Below are positions 1 to 8,707 of a stretch of 64,000 bases of DNA, one piece after another. Numbering within the stretch: position 1 is the stretch's first letter; each line of letters starts with the position of its first letter. The position numbers and the translations under genes were made by a program. Source of the stretch: DASUPK01 sp963744105 (lineage in GTDB: Bacteria; Actinomycetota; Thermoleophilia; Solirubrobacterales; 70-9); the NCBI GenBank assembly GCA_963744105.1, contig CAVUSJ010000004.1:1-64000 (forward strand). The letters run 5' to 3'. Below the pieces are notes generated by a model that worked only from the letters and a program-made list of their open reading frames with translations, had not been told where the DNA came from and made no database searches.

Positions 1-136
1 ACTTCTTCCTGCAGTGCCGCCTGGCCGTCTTCACGTTCAACGCCTCCGGATGGACGAGATCCCCGTCGGTGGCGGGCTCGGTGATCGTCGGCGTGGCGGA
101 CGGCGCGGCCAGGGCAGTCCCCGCGAGCAGGAGCAA
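1..136 (-). CDS. N-terminus of a small secreted protein, cut by the window edge
   Basis: Reading the minus strand from a TTG codon at 134-136 gives a hydrophobic start (LLLLAGTALAAPSATP) and then a polar stretch that ends the window with CRKK. This looks like a signal peptide with Ala-x-Ala cleavage followed by a short mature segment. An AGGA motif lies a few bases upstream of the TTG. The rest of the gene is outside the window. No ATG is available in this frame, so the start is uncertain. Function unknown. It resembles the other secreted, basic-tailed proteins in this window only in general style. Confidence 0.4.
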   Translation of the reverse strand, partial: MLLLAGTALAAPSATPTITEPATDGDLVHPEALNVKTARRHCRKK

Positions 137-229
137 CCCATCCTGAGAGGTGCACGCGCACAGGCGAAACGTATGCCCACGTTCACATCGTCGGCATCCG
201 TAGGTCACGGCAGTCACGGTCCGGGCCGC

Positions 230-258
230 TTGACCGGACTCCGCGCCTCTCATAGGGT
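230..258 (+). promoter_or_regulatory. Candidate sigma-70 promoter of the TolB-like gene
   Basis: TTGACC at 230-235 and TAGGGT at 253-258 are separated by 17 bp. The expected transcription start falls about 5 bp before the GTG at 270, so the leader would be very short. Confidence 0.4.
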
Positions 259-269
259 CATCGGCTCAA

Positions 270-1454
270 GTGACGGGGAGATGGGGCAGACCAGTGGTGG
301 GGGCGCTGACAGCGGCGACGGTGACGTTGATCCTCGCCGCGCCCGGGCAGGCGGCGTTCCCCGTGGGAGCGAACGGGAAGATCGCCTTCAGCACTACGGT
401 CCCAGACGGGCGGCACATTGCGCTGATGAACCCGGACGGGTCCGGGATCGCGCCCCTCACCTCGACCGTGAACCCGGTGACGGACGTCTCGCCGGCGTTC
501 TCCCCCACTGGGCGCCAGGTCGCCTTCGCCCACTCGGACACGACCTTCCAGCGCGACATCGAGCTGGTCAACGTCGACGGCTCAGGCCTCGTGAACCTGA
601 CCAACACACCGGACCCGATCGACGAGGTCGAGCCTGCCTTCTCGCCGGACGGCAGGACGATCGCCTACGTGCGCCGCAGCACGGGCCCGGAGCATCTCGA
701 CATCTGGATGATTGGGGCCGACGGGAGCTCGCCCATCGACATCACCAACACGCCCACCCTGGACGAGATCGGCCCTGAGTTCTCTCCCGACGGCACGAAG
801 ATCGTCTTCCTTCGCTGCGACAACGTCGCGGGCGATTGCGACATTTTTTCGATGGCGGTCGGCGGCGGCGCTCCCACCGATCTCACCAACACCCCGTCGG
901 ACACCGAGGACACCCCCGCATTCTCTCCGGACGGGCGCAAGATCGCCTACGGCAAGTTCACGGGGACCAGCTGCGACATCTTCGTCATGAACGCCGACGG
1001 GACCGGCCAGAGGGATCTGACGAATACGCCGACCCGCGAGGACTGCGATCCGGCCTTCTCGCCCGACGGGACGAAGATCGCCTACGAGGTGGACTCCGGC
1101 CCGGAGACCGACGTGTACGAGATGAATGCGGACGGATCCGGGCAGGTCAACATCACGAACGATCCCGCGCCGAGCTCCAGGGAGATGGACCCCAACTGGC
1201 AGTCGATCCAGACCTGCGGCGGCCGCCAGGTGACCCAGGTTGGGGATGACGGACCGGACAAGATCGTCGGCACCCGCGGCGCGGACGTCATCGCCGGCCT
1301 CGGCGGCAAGGACACGATCAAGGGACTGGGCGGCAAGGACCGGCTCTGCGGCGGCCGGGGCAAGGACAAGCTGATCGGCGGCAAGGGCAAGGACCGATGC
1401 GTCGGCGGGAAGGGCCGCGACAAGGGGCGGAGCTGCGAGAAGGGCAAGATCTAG
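270..1454 (+). CDS. Secreted TolB/WD40-like beta-propeller protein with RTX-type tail
   Basis: 394 aa, GTG start. Residues 1-29 form a signal peptide (hydrophobic core, GQAA cleavage area). About six blade repeats follow, each with FSPDGxKI(A/V)(Y/F) and ending near LTNTP, the pattern of the PD40/TolB propeller family. The last 65 residues carry GGxGxD-like repeats (GGRGKD, GGKGKD) of the calcium-binding hemolysin type, here unusually rich in lysine, plus three cysteines. The protein is predicted to be exported and to bind ligands or the cell surface. No enzymatic motif is visible. The substrate is unknown. Confidence 0.8.
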   Translation: MTGRWGRPVVGALTAATVTLILAAPGQAAFPVGANGKIAFSTTVPDGRHIALMNPDGSGIAPLTSTVNPVTDVSPAFSPTGRQVAFAHSDTTFQRDIELVNVDGSGLVNLTNTPDPIDEVEPAFSPDGRTIAYVRRSTGPEHLDIWMIGADGSSPIDITNTPTLDEIGPEFSPDGTKIVFLRCDNVAGDCDIFSMAVGGGAPTDLTNTPSDTEDTPAFSPDGRKIAYGKFTGTSCDIFVMNADGTGQRDLTNTPTREDCDPAFSPDGTKIAYEVDSGPETDVYEMNADGSGQVNITNDPAPSSREMDPNWQSIQTCGGRQVTQVGDDGPDKIVGTRGADVIAGLGGKDTIKGLGGKDRLCGGRGKDKLIGGKGKDRCVGGKGRDKGRSCEKGKI

Positions 1455-1514
1455 GGCCCGAGAGGCCTCTCCGGCAACGCCTGCCTCCGCCCTTTCCCGC
1501 AATACTCCGCCGCC

Positions 1515-3281
1515 GTGTTCGAGAAAGTACTGATCGCAAACCGCGGCGAGATCGCCATCCGCGTCGCCCGGGCACTGAAGGAGATGGGGATCGGGTCGAT
1601 CGCCGTCTACTCGGACCTGGACCGCGACGCCCCCCACGTGCGAGAGGCCGACGAGGCTTTCCTGATCGGCCCCGCCACCCCCGCGGAGAGCTACCTGAAC
1701 ATCGAGAAGATCCTCGAGGTCGCCGCGAGCGCCGGAGCCGAGGGAATCCATCCCGGCTACGGCTTCCTCGCGGAGAACGCCGAGTTCGCCTCAGCCTGCG
1801 AGAAGGCGAAGATCACCTGGATCGGCCCGCCGCCGAAGGCGATCGAGGCGATGGGGTCGAAGACGCGCTCCCGCGAGCTGATGCAGGAGGCGGGCGTGCC
1901 GATCGTCCCCGGCGCCACCTCCCCGGTCAAGGACGTCGACGCGGCGAAGAAGCAGGCGCGCGAGATCGGTTATCCGATCGCCTGCAAGGCCGCCGGCGGT
2001 GGTGGCGGCAAGGGCTTCCGCGTGGCCGTCGACGAGGAGAACCTCGCCGACGCGTTCGAGGGCGCCGCCCGCGAGGGCGAGAAGTTCTTCAGCGACCCGA
2101 CGGTCTACCTCGAGCGCTACATGGAGGACCCGCGCCACGTCGAGGTCCAGGTCTTGGCCGACTCGAAGGGGAACGTGATCCACCTCGGCGAGCGCGACTG
2201 CTCGGTGCAGCGACGCCACCAGAAGCTGATCGAGGAGGCGCCCGGCCCGAAGGTCGACGACGAGATGCGCGAGCGGATCGGCAAGATCGCGACGGAGGCG
2301 GCCGCCGCCGTCGGCTATCGCTCGGCGGGTACGGTCGAGGGACTCCAGGTCGGCGACGAGTACTACTTCCTCGAGATGAACACCCGGGTGCAGGTCGAGC
2401 ACTGCGTCACCGAGATGGTCACGGGCATCGACATCGTCCGCGAGCAGATCATGATCGCGGCCGGAGAGCCGCTTTCGATCTCGCAGGAGGACGTGGACCT
2501 GCGCGGCCACGCGATCGAGTGCCGGATCAACGCCGAGGCCGCCCACAAGAACTTCGCCCCGGCTCCCGGCCGCATCACGAGCTACCAGGAGCCCGCGGGC
2601 CCGGGTGTCCGCGTGGATTCCGGCGTCGAGGCCGGCTCGGAGATCACCCCGATGTACGACCCGATGGTCGCGAAGCTGATCGTCTGGGACATCGACCGCG
2701 AGCACGCGACCCGGAGGATGATCCGCGCGCTCGAGGAGTACGAGGTCGGCGGCGTGACCACGCTGATCCCCTTCCACAAGGCGCTGCTCGCCACCGAGCA
2801 GTGGGCCGACGGCGAGACCTGCCGGGACCTCGTCGGCGACCGCGACTGGCTCAAGCAGCTGGCGGCGGAGGAGACGGCCGAGAAGGCCCTTCACGCCGAG
2901 GACGACGGCGAGCAGGTGACCCGCGACTACAAGGTCGAGGTCGCCGGCAAGCTCTTCGACGTCAAGGTGATCGGCGACGCGGTCGCGGCTCCGGCAGGAG
3001 GCGGCGGAGCCGCCCTGAAGCGCCCGCCCAAGCGGGAGCGCTCGGGCGGCGGCGGCAGCTCGGCGTCCGGCGACGACCTGGTCTCCCCGCTCCAGGGCAA
3101 TGTCTTCAAGGTCCCGGTCGAGGAGGGCCAGGCCGTCACCGAGGGCGACCTGGTCTGCGTGATCGAGGCGATGAAGATGGAGAACGAGATCACGGCCCAC
3201 AAGTCCGGCAAGATCACCCAGCTCGCGGCCAAGGAGGGCGCCGCGGTGAATTCGGGTGATTTGCTCGCGAAGATCGAGTAG
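1515..3281 (+). CDS. Acyl-CoA carboxylase alpha subunit (biotin carboxylase + BCCP)
   Basis: 588 aa, GTG start giving MFEKVLIANRGEIAIR, the classic biotin carboxylase N-terminus. The ATP-grasp glycine loop (AAGGGGGKGF) lies near residue 160, and the biotin carboxylase C-terminal domain follows. After a Gly/Ala/Pro-rich linker, a biotinyl domain carries EAMKMENE with the biotinylated Lys at about residue 554. The protein performs ATP-dependent biotin carboxylation for acetyl- or propionyl-CoA carboxylase in the cytosol. The carboxyltransferase (beta) subunit is not in this window, so substrate specificity (AccA3 or PccA type) cannot be assigned. Confidence 0.95.
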   Translation: MFEKVLIANRGEIAIRVARALKEMGIGSIAVYSDLDRDAPHVREADEAFLIGPATPAESYLNIEKILEVAASAGAEGIHPGYGFLAENAEFASACEKAKITWIGPPPKAIEAMGSKTRSRELMQEAGVPIVPGATSPVKDVDAAKKQAREIGYPIACKAAGGGGGKGFRVAVDEENLADAFEGAAREGEKFFSDPTVYLERYMEDPRHVEVQVLADSKGNVIHLGERDCSVQRRHQKLIEEAPGPKVDDEMRERIGKIATEAAAAVGYRSAGTVEGLQVGDEYYFLEMNTRVQVEHCVTEMVTGIDIVREQIMIAAGEPLSISQEDVDLRGHAIECRINAEAAHKNFAPAPGRITSYQEPAGPGVRVDSGVEAGSEITPMYDPMVAKLIVWDIDREHATRRMIRALEEYEVGGVTTLIPFHKALLATEQWADGETCRDLVGDRDWLKQLAAEETAEKALHAEDDGEQVTRDYKVEVAGKLFDVKVIGDAVAAPAGGGGAALKRPPKRERSGGGGSSASGDDLVSPLQGNVFKVPVEEGQAVTEGDLVCVIEAMKMENEITAHKSGKITQLAAKEGAAVNSGDLLAKIE

Positions 3282-3291
3282 CTTCTCCCGC

Positions 3292-4230
3292 GTGGGAAAT
3301 AGGGGAACGGCGTGCAGGGCACGGAAGCTCCTCGTGCTCGTGATGGCGGCGCTGCTGCTGCTGGCGCCGGCGTCCGCCCTCGCCAAGAAGAAGCACAAGA
3401 AGCCGACGAAGCTGGGGCCGGTCATCACCGCGACGGCAAGCGGTCCGCAGGTGAATGGGACCGGAGCCGTCTCTACGGCGGTCGCCAGCTGTCCTCCCGG
3501 CACCGCCGTGATCGGCGGCGGGTTCTCGATTCCCGACCGCTACAGCCCACGGACCACCGCTGTCTTCGAGAGCTACCGCAGCGGGCCCGGGAGCTGGACC
3601 GTCTCGGCGTTGACCTCCGGGCCCGAGCTCGGGGGTGTGATCGCATACGGGTACTGCCGCAGCTCAACCAGGCCGATCACCGACGTCGCCGCGTCGAACG
3701 TGCTGCCAAGCGGACTGGGGCAGACGACATCCACGTCGGCGTCCTGCCCAGCGAAGTCGAGCGTGGTCGCCGGCGGCTTCCAGGCCACCCATACCCCGGC
3801 AACGAGATCCGTCGGCCTGCCCCAGTCGAGCCTCAGCTCCTCCGCTTCCACGTGGACGGTCGCGTCTCTCAACAACGCCGCTCCAACCCAGACGGTCACC
3901 ACTCACGCCTACTGCCTCGCCGGAATCCGGCCGCCGACGCTCGTCAGCTCGCAGTCGAGCGCAACGCTGGGCCAGGACCAGAAGCTCAGCGCCACCTCGC
4001 CGTCCTGCCCGGTCCCGAAGAAGAAGGCAAAGAAGAAAGGGAAGAAGAGGAAGAAGACGCCCGCACAGCTCCTGTCGGCCGGCGGGTTCTCGACTCCGAC
4101 ACGATCGGCTTCGCCGTTCGTCCTCTTCACCGAAAGCCTGGCAGACTCGCCGGGGTGGAAGAGCACCGCCGACAACGTCACCAACGACACCGGCACGTTC
4201 TCGGCGACCAGCCAGGGGGTCTGCGTCTGA
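3292..4230 (+). CDS. Secreted lysine-rich repeat protein, copy 1
   Basis: 312 aa from GTG 3292, chosen because it gives a proper signal peptide (basic n-region, LLVLVMAALLLLAPASALA). The mature part starts with KKKHKKPTKLGP. Three related modules follow: two with a Cys, GGGF and a later AYC or HAYC motif, and a third that is split by a Lys-rich insert (KKKAKKKGKKRKK) followed by LLSAGGF. Its 3' end overlaps the start of a paralogue by 1 base (TGATG), so the two are translationally coupled. No known family is recognised. The six or so cysteines and the polycationic linker suggest an extracellular structural or polyanion-binding role (inference). Confidence 0.75.
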   Translation: MGNRGTACRARKLLVLVMAALLLLAPASALAKKKHKKPTKLGPVITATASGPQVNGTGAVSTAVASCPPGTAVIGGGFSIPDRYSPRTTAVFESYRSGPGSWTVSALTSGPELGGVIAYGYCRSSTRPITDVAASNVLPSGLGQTTSTSASCPAKSSVVAGGFQATHTPATRSVGLPQSSLSSSASTWTVASLNNAAPTQTVTTHAYCLAGIRPPTLVSSQSSATLGQDQKLSATSPSCPVPKKKAKKKGKKRKKTPAQLLSAGGFSTPTRSASPFVLFTESLADSPGWKSTADNVTNDTGTFSATSQGVCV

Positions 4231-5117
4231 TGAAGAGGGTCGCACTCCTGCTCGGCTGCGCCTTGCTGCTTCTTCCGGCCTCCCCCGCGCTCGCCAAGAA
4301 GAAGCACAAGCCGAAGAAGCTCGGTCCGGTGGTGACCGCGACCGCGACGGGGAACACGGTCAGCAGCCTGGGGAACGTCTCAACGGCGACCGCAACCTGT
4401 CCGAGCGGAAAGCAGGCGGTGGGCGGCGGGTTCTCGGTCCCGCTGAGTCCGTCCAAGGCCCTGTTCGTAACCAGCTCTTTCCGCAGCGCCCCCAATGCCT
4501 GGACCGTCGCCGCGCGCGAGTCGAAGGGCTCGGCGGCGGCGACCGCATTCGCCTACTGCCGCAACGCCAACCGATCGATCACCGACGTCACCGCCAGCGG
4601 GAACGTGCCGAGCGGCGGCGCCCAGGTCGGGAGCGCAAGCGCTTCCTGCCCGGCGGGAACGCAGCTGATCAGCGGCGGGTTCGAGGTCATCAACGGGGCC
4701 AGCGGCAACTACGCGGTGCCGACCAGCAGCCTGGCGATCAATACAAGCCCGTCCTGGCTCGTCCAGGCCGTGAACAACACCACCGGCGCGCACCCCTTCA
4801 CCGTCCACGCCTACTGCATGGCCGGGATACCGGCGCCCAAGTTCGTGAATGCGACGAGCTCGCCCACCCTTGCTCAGTTCGCGTCCAGCTCGCTCTCCTC
4901 GCCGTCCTGTCCGAAGCCCAAGAAGGGCAAGAAGAAGAAGAAGAAGAAGAAGCCCGCACAGCTGCTCTCCGCTGGGGGCTTCGCGGGCCAGGCCACCGTG
5001 CCGGTCGCCCTCTTCAGCGACAGCCGGATCAACGGAGCGAACTGGCTCGTCGCGGGCGCCAACATCACAGGCCCCACGGGACCGATTCACTTCAATAGCC
5101 AGGGAATCTGCTTCTAG
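4230..5117 (+). CDS. Secreted lysine-rich repeat protein, copy 2
   Basis: 295 aa, ATG overlapping the stop of copy 1, with a GGGGG ribosome site upstream. It has a signal peptide (MKRVALLLGC...SPALA) and then KKKHKPKKLGPV, nearly the same mature start as copy 1. The module order is also the same: Cys...VGGGFSVP, AYCRNANRSITDV, CPAGTQLISGGF, HAYCMAGIPAPKF, a run of nine lysines before PAQLLSAGGF. The pair is clearly a tandem duplication. Function unknown. The gene is followed three bases later by the convergent stop of the HAD gene. Confidence 0.75.
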   Translation: MKRVALLLGCALLLLPASPALAKKKHKPKKLGPVVTATATGNTVSSLGNVSTATATCPSGKQAVGGGFSVPLSPSKALFVTSSFRSAPNAWTVAARESKGSAAATAFAYCRNANRSITDVTASGNVPSGGAQVGSASASCPAGTQLISGGFEVINGASGNYAVPTSSLAINTSPSWLVQAVNNTTGAHPFTVHAYCMAGIPAPKFVNATSSPTLAQFASSSLSSPSCPKPKKGKKKKKKKKPAQLLSAGGFAGQATVPVALFSDSRINGANWLVAGANITGPTGPIHFNSQGICF

Positions 5118-5120
5118 CCG

Positions 5121-5804
5121 CTACTTCGCGCCGAGCTTCGCCGCGGCCTCACGGATGTTCTTGACCGTGGCGTCCGGGGCCTTTCGGCCCTCGAGCTTCT
5201 CGCCGTGTCGGTTCACCCAGATGGTCGGCACGTTCAGCTTCAGCGCCGGGCCGACGTCGGTCTCGTAGCCGGAGGCGATGTGGACCCAGCCCTTTTTGCC
5301 GCCGATTCGGCGGGCGCACTCACGCAGGTGGGTGTTGTCGGGCTTGTAGCTGCGGACCTGCTGCGCCGTGACCACCAGGTCGAGCTCGGTGCGCAGATGC
5401 CGTCGTGAGATGCCGAGCAGCTTGTCGTCGACGTTGGAGACGATCCCGATCTCGTAGCGCTCCTTGAGCCGGTCCATCGCGGCGTTGGCCTCCCGAAAAG
5501 GGGGCCAGGACCCCACGCTGTCAGGCAGAAACTGTGCGCGAGACGGCTCGATCGTCCAGTCGATCTCCTCCGCGGTCTGCACCGCCGCGCGGCGCAGGAC
5601 CTCCGCGTAGAGCTCGTAGGAGCCGGACATGATCTGCGCCTGGTTCTCGAAGAACCGATCGAGGAACGCCTTCTCGTCGATCGTGAGGCCGTCGCGATCC
5701 GCCTCCCGCCTGAAGGCGTCGCCGATGCCCTTCTCCCAATCGATCAGGGTGCCGTAGCAGTCCGTCGTCACCCACTTGATGTCTTTCAGCTTGGGAAGGG
5801 CCAT
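5121..5804 (-). CDS. HAD-superfamily hydrolase, haloacid dehalogenase type II
   Basis: 227 aa. Motif I, VTTDCYGTLIDWEKG, has the nucleophile Asp and the DxYGT signature of L-2-haloacid dehalogenases. Motif II is in IGIVSNVDDKLL, and Lys/Asp residues follow in SYKPDN and HIASGYETDVGPALK. The family forms a covalent aspartyl ester and removes halide from 2-haloacids, although many members act on other small substrates. Divergent from sucC across a 92-bp gap that contains a small palindrome. Confidence 0.85.
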   Translation of the reverse strand: MALPKLKDIKWVTTDCYGTLIDWEKGIGDAFRREADRDGLTIDEKAFLDRFFENQAQIMSGSYELYAEVLRRAAVQTAEEIDWTIEPSRAQFLPDSVGSWPPFREANAAMDRLKERYEIGIVSNVDDKLLGISRRHLRTELDLVVTAQQVRSYKPDNTHLRECARRIGGKKGWVHIASGYETDVGPALKLNVPTIWVNRHGEKLEGRKAPDATVKNIREAAAKLGAK

Positions 5805-5821
5805 GAGAGCCGCGGGAGTAT

Positions 5822-5832
5822 TGCAATTTGCA
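5822..5832. promoter_or_regulatory. 11-bp AT-rich palindrome between HAD gene and sucC
   Basis: TGCAATTTGCA is a perfect palindrome around a central T, in the only AT-rich patch of the divergent gap. It could be an operator for either gene. The nonamer GCAATTTGC, or its reverse complement, also occurs upstream of the pafBC gene. Confidence 0.3.
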
Positions 5833-5896
5833 TTCTTCGGGCGAGCCTGACCCCCCTCCGCGCGCCTGATCGGCCGTTGTGTACCCTCCCGCGGCC

Positions 5897-7060
5897 GTGG
5901 ATCTCCTCGAGTACCAGGGAAAGCAGCTTTTCGCCGCCCACGGGGTCCCGGTGCCCGAGGGGCGGGTCGCCGACAACGTCGAAGCCGCCATCGAGGCGGC
6001 CGAGGAGATCGGCTACCCGTGCGTGATCAAGGCCCAGGTGCAGATCGGCGGGCGCGGCAAGGCGGGCGGCATCAAGGTCGCTCAGGACAAGGCCGAGGCC
6101 GAGGAGCACGCCAACGCGATCCTCGGCATGGACATCCGCGGGCCGCGCGGCGAGGGCCCCTTCACCGTCCACCAGGTCTGGGTCGAGCGCGCCTCCGAGA
6201 TCGAGGCCGAGTACTACGCCTCGATCATCCTCGACCGCTCCGCCAAGAAGCTGCTCGCGATGCTCTCCACGATGGGCGGCATGAACGTCGAGGAGATCGC
6301 CGAGAAGGACCCCGATGCACTGGTCCGCCGCCACGTCGAGCCCTCGGAGGGCTTCGGCGAAGCGCAGGCATCCGCACTCGTCGCCGACGCCGGGGTCCCG
6401 GAGGAGCACCGCGAGAAGACCGCGGAGATGCTGGCGAAGCTCTACACCGCCTTCAACGAGTCGGACGCGACCCTGATCGAGGTCAATCCCCTCGTCGTCA
6501 CCAAATCCGGTGACGTGATCGCCCTCGACTCGAAGGTGACGATCGACAACTCCGCGCTCTACCGCCATGAGGACCTCGCCGACCTCGAGGAGGGCTTCAT
6601 CGAAGACCCCCAGGAGCGGATGGCGAAGGAGAAGGGCCTCACCTATGTGAAGCTCGACGGCGACATCGGGATCCTCGGCAACGGCGCCGGGCTCTGCATG
6701 TCGACGCTGGACGTCGTGGCTCAGGCGGGCGGCGCTCCGGCCAACTTCCTCGACGCCGGCGGCGGCTCGAAGGCGGAGGCGATCGTCGACGCGCTCACCG
6801 TGATCACCTCGGACGAGAAGGTCCGCGCGATCCTCTTCAACATCTTCGGTGGCATCACCCGCTGCGACGAGATCGCCAAAGGCATCATCGAGGCCTCGGG
6901 GCAGATCGAGATCGGCGTGCCGTTCGTCGTCCGGCTCGACGGAACGAACTCCGAGGAGGGTCTGGGCCTGCTGGCCGACGCGGACCTCCCGGACCTTCAC
7001 GTCGAGAAGACCATGCTCGGCGCAGCCGAGAAGGTCGTCGAGCTGGCGGGGGCCGCATGA
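5897..7060 (+). CDS. sucC: Succinyl-CoA synthetase beta subunit
   Basis: 387 aa. The GTG at 5897 is preferred over the one at 5879 because it gives MDLLEYQGKQLFAAHGVPVP, the usual family start. The ATP-grasp domain is in the first ~240 residues (QVQIGGRGKAGGIK). The C-terminal CoA-ligase domain has the GNGAGLCMSTLD loop, and NIFGGITRCDEIA is typical of SucC. The enzyme makes ATP or GTP from succinyl-CoA in the TCA cycle with SucD, whose ATG overlaps the stop by 4 bp. Confidence 0.96.
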   Translation: MDLLEYQGKQLFAAHGVPVPEGRVADNVEAAIEAAEEIGYPCVIKAQVQIGGRGKAGGIKVAQDKAEAEEHANAILGMDIRGPRGEGPFTVHQVWVERASEIEAEYYASIILDRSAKKLLAMLSTMGGMNVEEIAEKDPDALVRRHVEPSEGFGEAQASALVADAGVPEEHREKTAEMLAKLYTAFNESDATLIEVNPLVVTKSGDVIALDSKVTIDNSALYRHEDLADLEEGFIEDPQERMAKEKGLTYVKLDGDIGILGNGAGLCMSTLDVVAQAGGAPANFLDAGGGSKAEAIVDALTVITSDEKVRAILFNIFGGITRCDEIAKGIIEASGQIEIGVPFVVRLDGTNSEEGLGLLADADLPDLHVEKTMLGAAEKVVELAGAA

Positions 7061-7935
7061 GCATCATCGTCGGCAACGAGACGAAGCTGGTGATCTCCGG
7101 CCTCACGGGGCGCGAGGGCAGCTTCCACGGGCTCCGCAACCGCGACTACGGCACGGACGTCGTCGCGGGCGTCACGCCCAAGAAGGGCGGGCAGGACGTC
7201 GAGGGGATCCCGATCTTCGACACGATCAAGGAGGCCGTCGACGAGAGGGGCGCGAACACCTCGATGATCTTCGTCCCGGCCCGCTTCGCGGCCGCGGCGA
7301 TCGATGAGGCGATCGACGCCGGCATCGAAACCGTCATCGCCATCACCGAGCACATCCCGGTCCACGACATGCTCGCCACCTACTGGAAGGCCCGCGACGC
7401 GGGCGTCCGGCTGATCGGCCCGAACTGCCCCGGCGTCCTCAGCCCGGGCAAGGCGAACGTCGGGATCATCCCCGCCCAGTTCTTCGAGCAGGGCTCGATC
7501 GGAGTGGTCTCCAAGTCGGGCACGCTGACCTACCAGATCGGCAATGAGCTCAAACAGGCGGGTCTTGGCAACTCCTCGATCGTCGGCATCGGCGGCGACC
7601 CGATCGTCGGCTCTGACTTCATCGACATCCTGGAGGTCTTCGAGAAGGACGACGAGACGGAGCTGATCGTGATGGTCGGCGAGATCGGCGGCGACGCCGA
7701 GGAGCGTGCCGCGGACTACATCGCCCAGAACGTCACCAAGCCGGTGGTCTCCTACATCGCCGGCTTCACCGCGCCGCCCGGCAAGCAGATGGGCCACGCC
7801 GGGGCGATCATCTCCGGCTCATCGGGCACCGCCGAAGCCAAGAAGCAGGCCCTCGAGGCCCAGGGCATCCGCGTCGGCAAGAGCCCGACCGAGACGGCCC
7901 AGCTCGCCGTTGAGACGATCGGCGCGAAGGCTTAG
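7057..7935 (+). CDS. sucD: Succinyl-CoA synthetase alpha subunit
   Basis: 292 aa. N-terminal CoA-binding Rossmann domain with GLTGREGSFHGLRNRDYGT and GVTPKKGG. GPNCPGVLSPGKANVGIIPA follows, and the phosphorylated His is His247 in GHAGAIISG. It is the catalytic phospho-His subunit, coupled to sucC by ATGA. Its stop shares the tetranucleotide TTAG with the stop of the convergent gene at 7932-8552. Confidence 0.96.
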   Translation: MSIIVGNETKLVISGLTGREGSFHGLRNRDYGTDVVAGVTPKKGGQDVEGIPIFDTIKEAVDERGANTSMIFVPARFAAAAIDEAIDAGIETVIAITEHIPVHDMLATYWKARDAGVRLIGPNCPGVLSPGKANVGIIPAQFFEQGSIGVVSKSGTLTYQIGNELKQAGLGNSSIVGIGGDPIVGSDFIDILEVFEKDDETELIVMVGEIGGDAEERAADYIAQNVTKPVVSYIAGFTAPPGKQMGHAGAIISGSSGTAEAKKQALEAQGIRVGKSPTETAQLAVETIGAKA

Positions 7936-8552
7936 GCCGTCTGCCGCGAGGCTCGGCGCCGGAGCTTCGCGCGGGCGCGCGCGGCCCGCTTCTGCTCCTC
8001 GCTCTTGGTGAGCGCCTTCTTCCGCGGTCGATCCTCCGCGATCGGCTCGGCCGCGGGCGCTTCAGCCGGAGGCGCCGGTGCGACCTCGGCCGGAGCGGGT
8101 CCAGCGGGCTTCGCCGGCCCGGTCCTCCGCTTGACCTGACCCTGCTCGATGCGTCCGCCAAGCAGCTCCTTGGCGGCGCGCACGGCCTCCTTGGGGGTCA
8201 GGTAGGTGACCCAGGAGGCGATCTTCGAGTTCTCCACGACCCAGAGGCCCCCGAAGCGGCGGTCGACCGGGACGCCTTCCTTGGGCTCCCCTCGCTCGCG
8301 GCAGATCGCGACCACCTTGCCGGGACCGACCTCCGCGATGTCCTCGACGTCGAAGCGGTAGGACTGCCAGCTGTCGAGGTAGCGGCGCATCGCGCGCTGA
8401 ACCGCCTCGTGCTTCCAGACCAGGTCGCCGTCGGTCCGCGAGGCCCGCTCGTCCCAGCGGATCAGCGGATCAGCGAGCGCGAGAGCGATCTCGCAGTCAC
8501 CGTTGCCGTAGGCCTGCAGCGCGATCTTGACCAACTCGAGCGACGCCGGCAT
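7932..8552 (-). CDS. NTF2/SnoaL-like protein with Ala/Pro and basic tail
   Basis: 206 aa from the ATG at 8552 (MPASLELVKIALQAYGNG). An upstream in-frame ATG would only add low-complexity residues. Residues 1-125 form an NTF2-like cone (WDERASRTDGDLVWKHEAV, FDVEDIAEVG, GGLWVVENSKIASWVTYLTP). Residues ~140-206 are an Ala/Pro/Glu linker and a strongly basic Lys/Arg tail, unusual for the family, which might bind nucleic acid (inference). No catalytic residues can be assigned. Confidence 0.7.
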   Translation of the reverse strand: MPASLELVKIALQAYGNGDCEIALALADPLIRWDERASRTDGDLVWKHEAVQRAMRRYLDSWQSYRFDVEDIAEVGPGKVVAICRERGEPKEGVPVDRRFGGLWVVENSKIASWVTYLTPKEAVRAAKELLGGRIEQGQVKRRTGPAKPAGPAPAEVAPAPPAEAPAAEPIAEDRPRKKALTKSEEQKRAARARAKLRRRASRQTA

Positions 8553-8691
8553 CGAGCAACAGTATTGCCAACGCATCGGGCGCTGCGGATGTCCTCCCCC
8601 GGTAGGAGGGCATCCATAGCCTCGAGGCCCCCCTTTCCCCTCGGGCATCCGCGGCCTTCATCCCCCGCGCAGATCAGTATCGCACCGTTCG

Positions 8692-8697
8692 TATACT
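8692..8697 (+). promoter_or_regulatory. -10 element (TATACT) of the aminotransferase gene
   Basis: TATACT lies 10 bp before the GTG at 8708, so the transcript would start within a few bases of the initiation codon. No good -35 is visible. Confidence 0.35.
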
Positions 8698-8707
8698 CGA
8701 TGCGCCA

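Noticed and set aside
1791..3503. 570-aa open frame antisense to the biotin carboxylase gene
   Set aside because: Shadow of a well-identified gene, with Arg/Leu/Asp-rich low-complexity composition and no motif.
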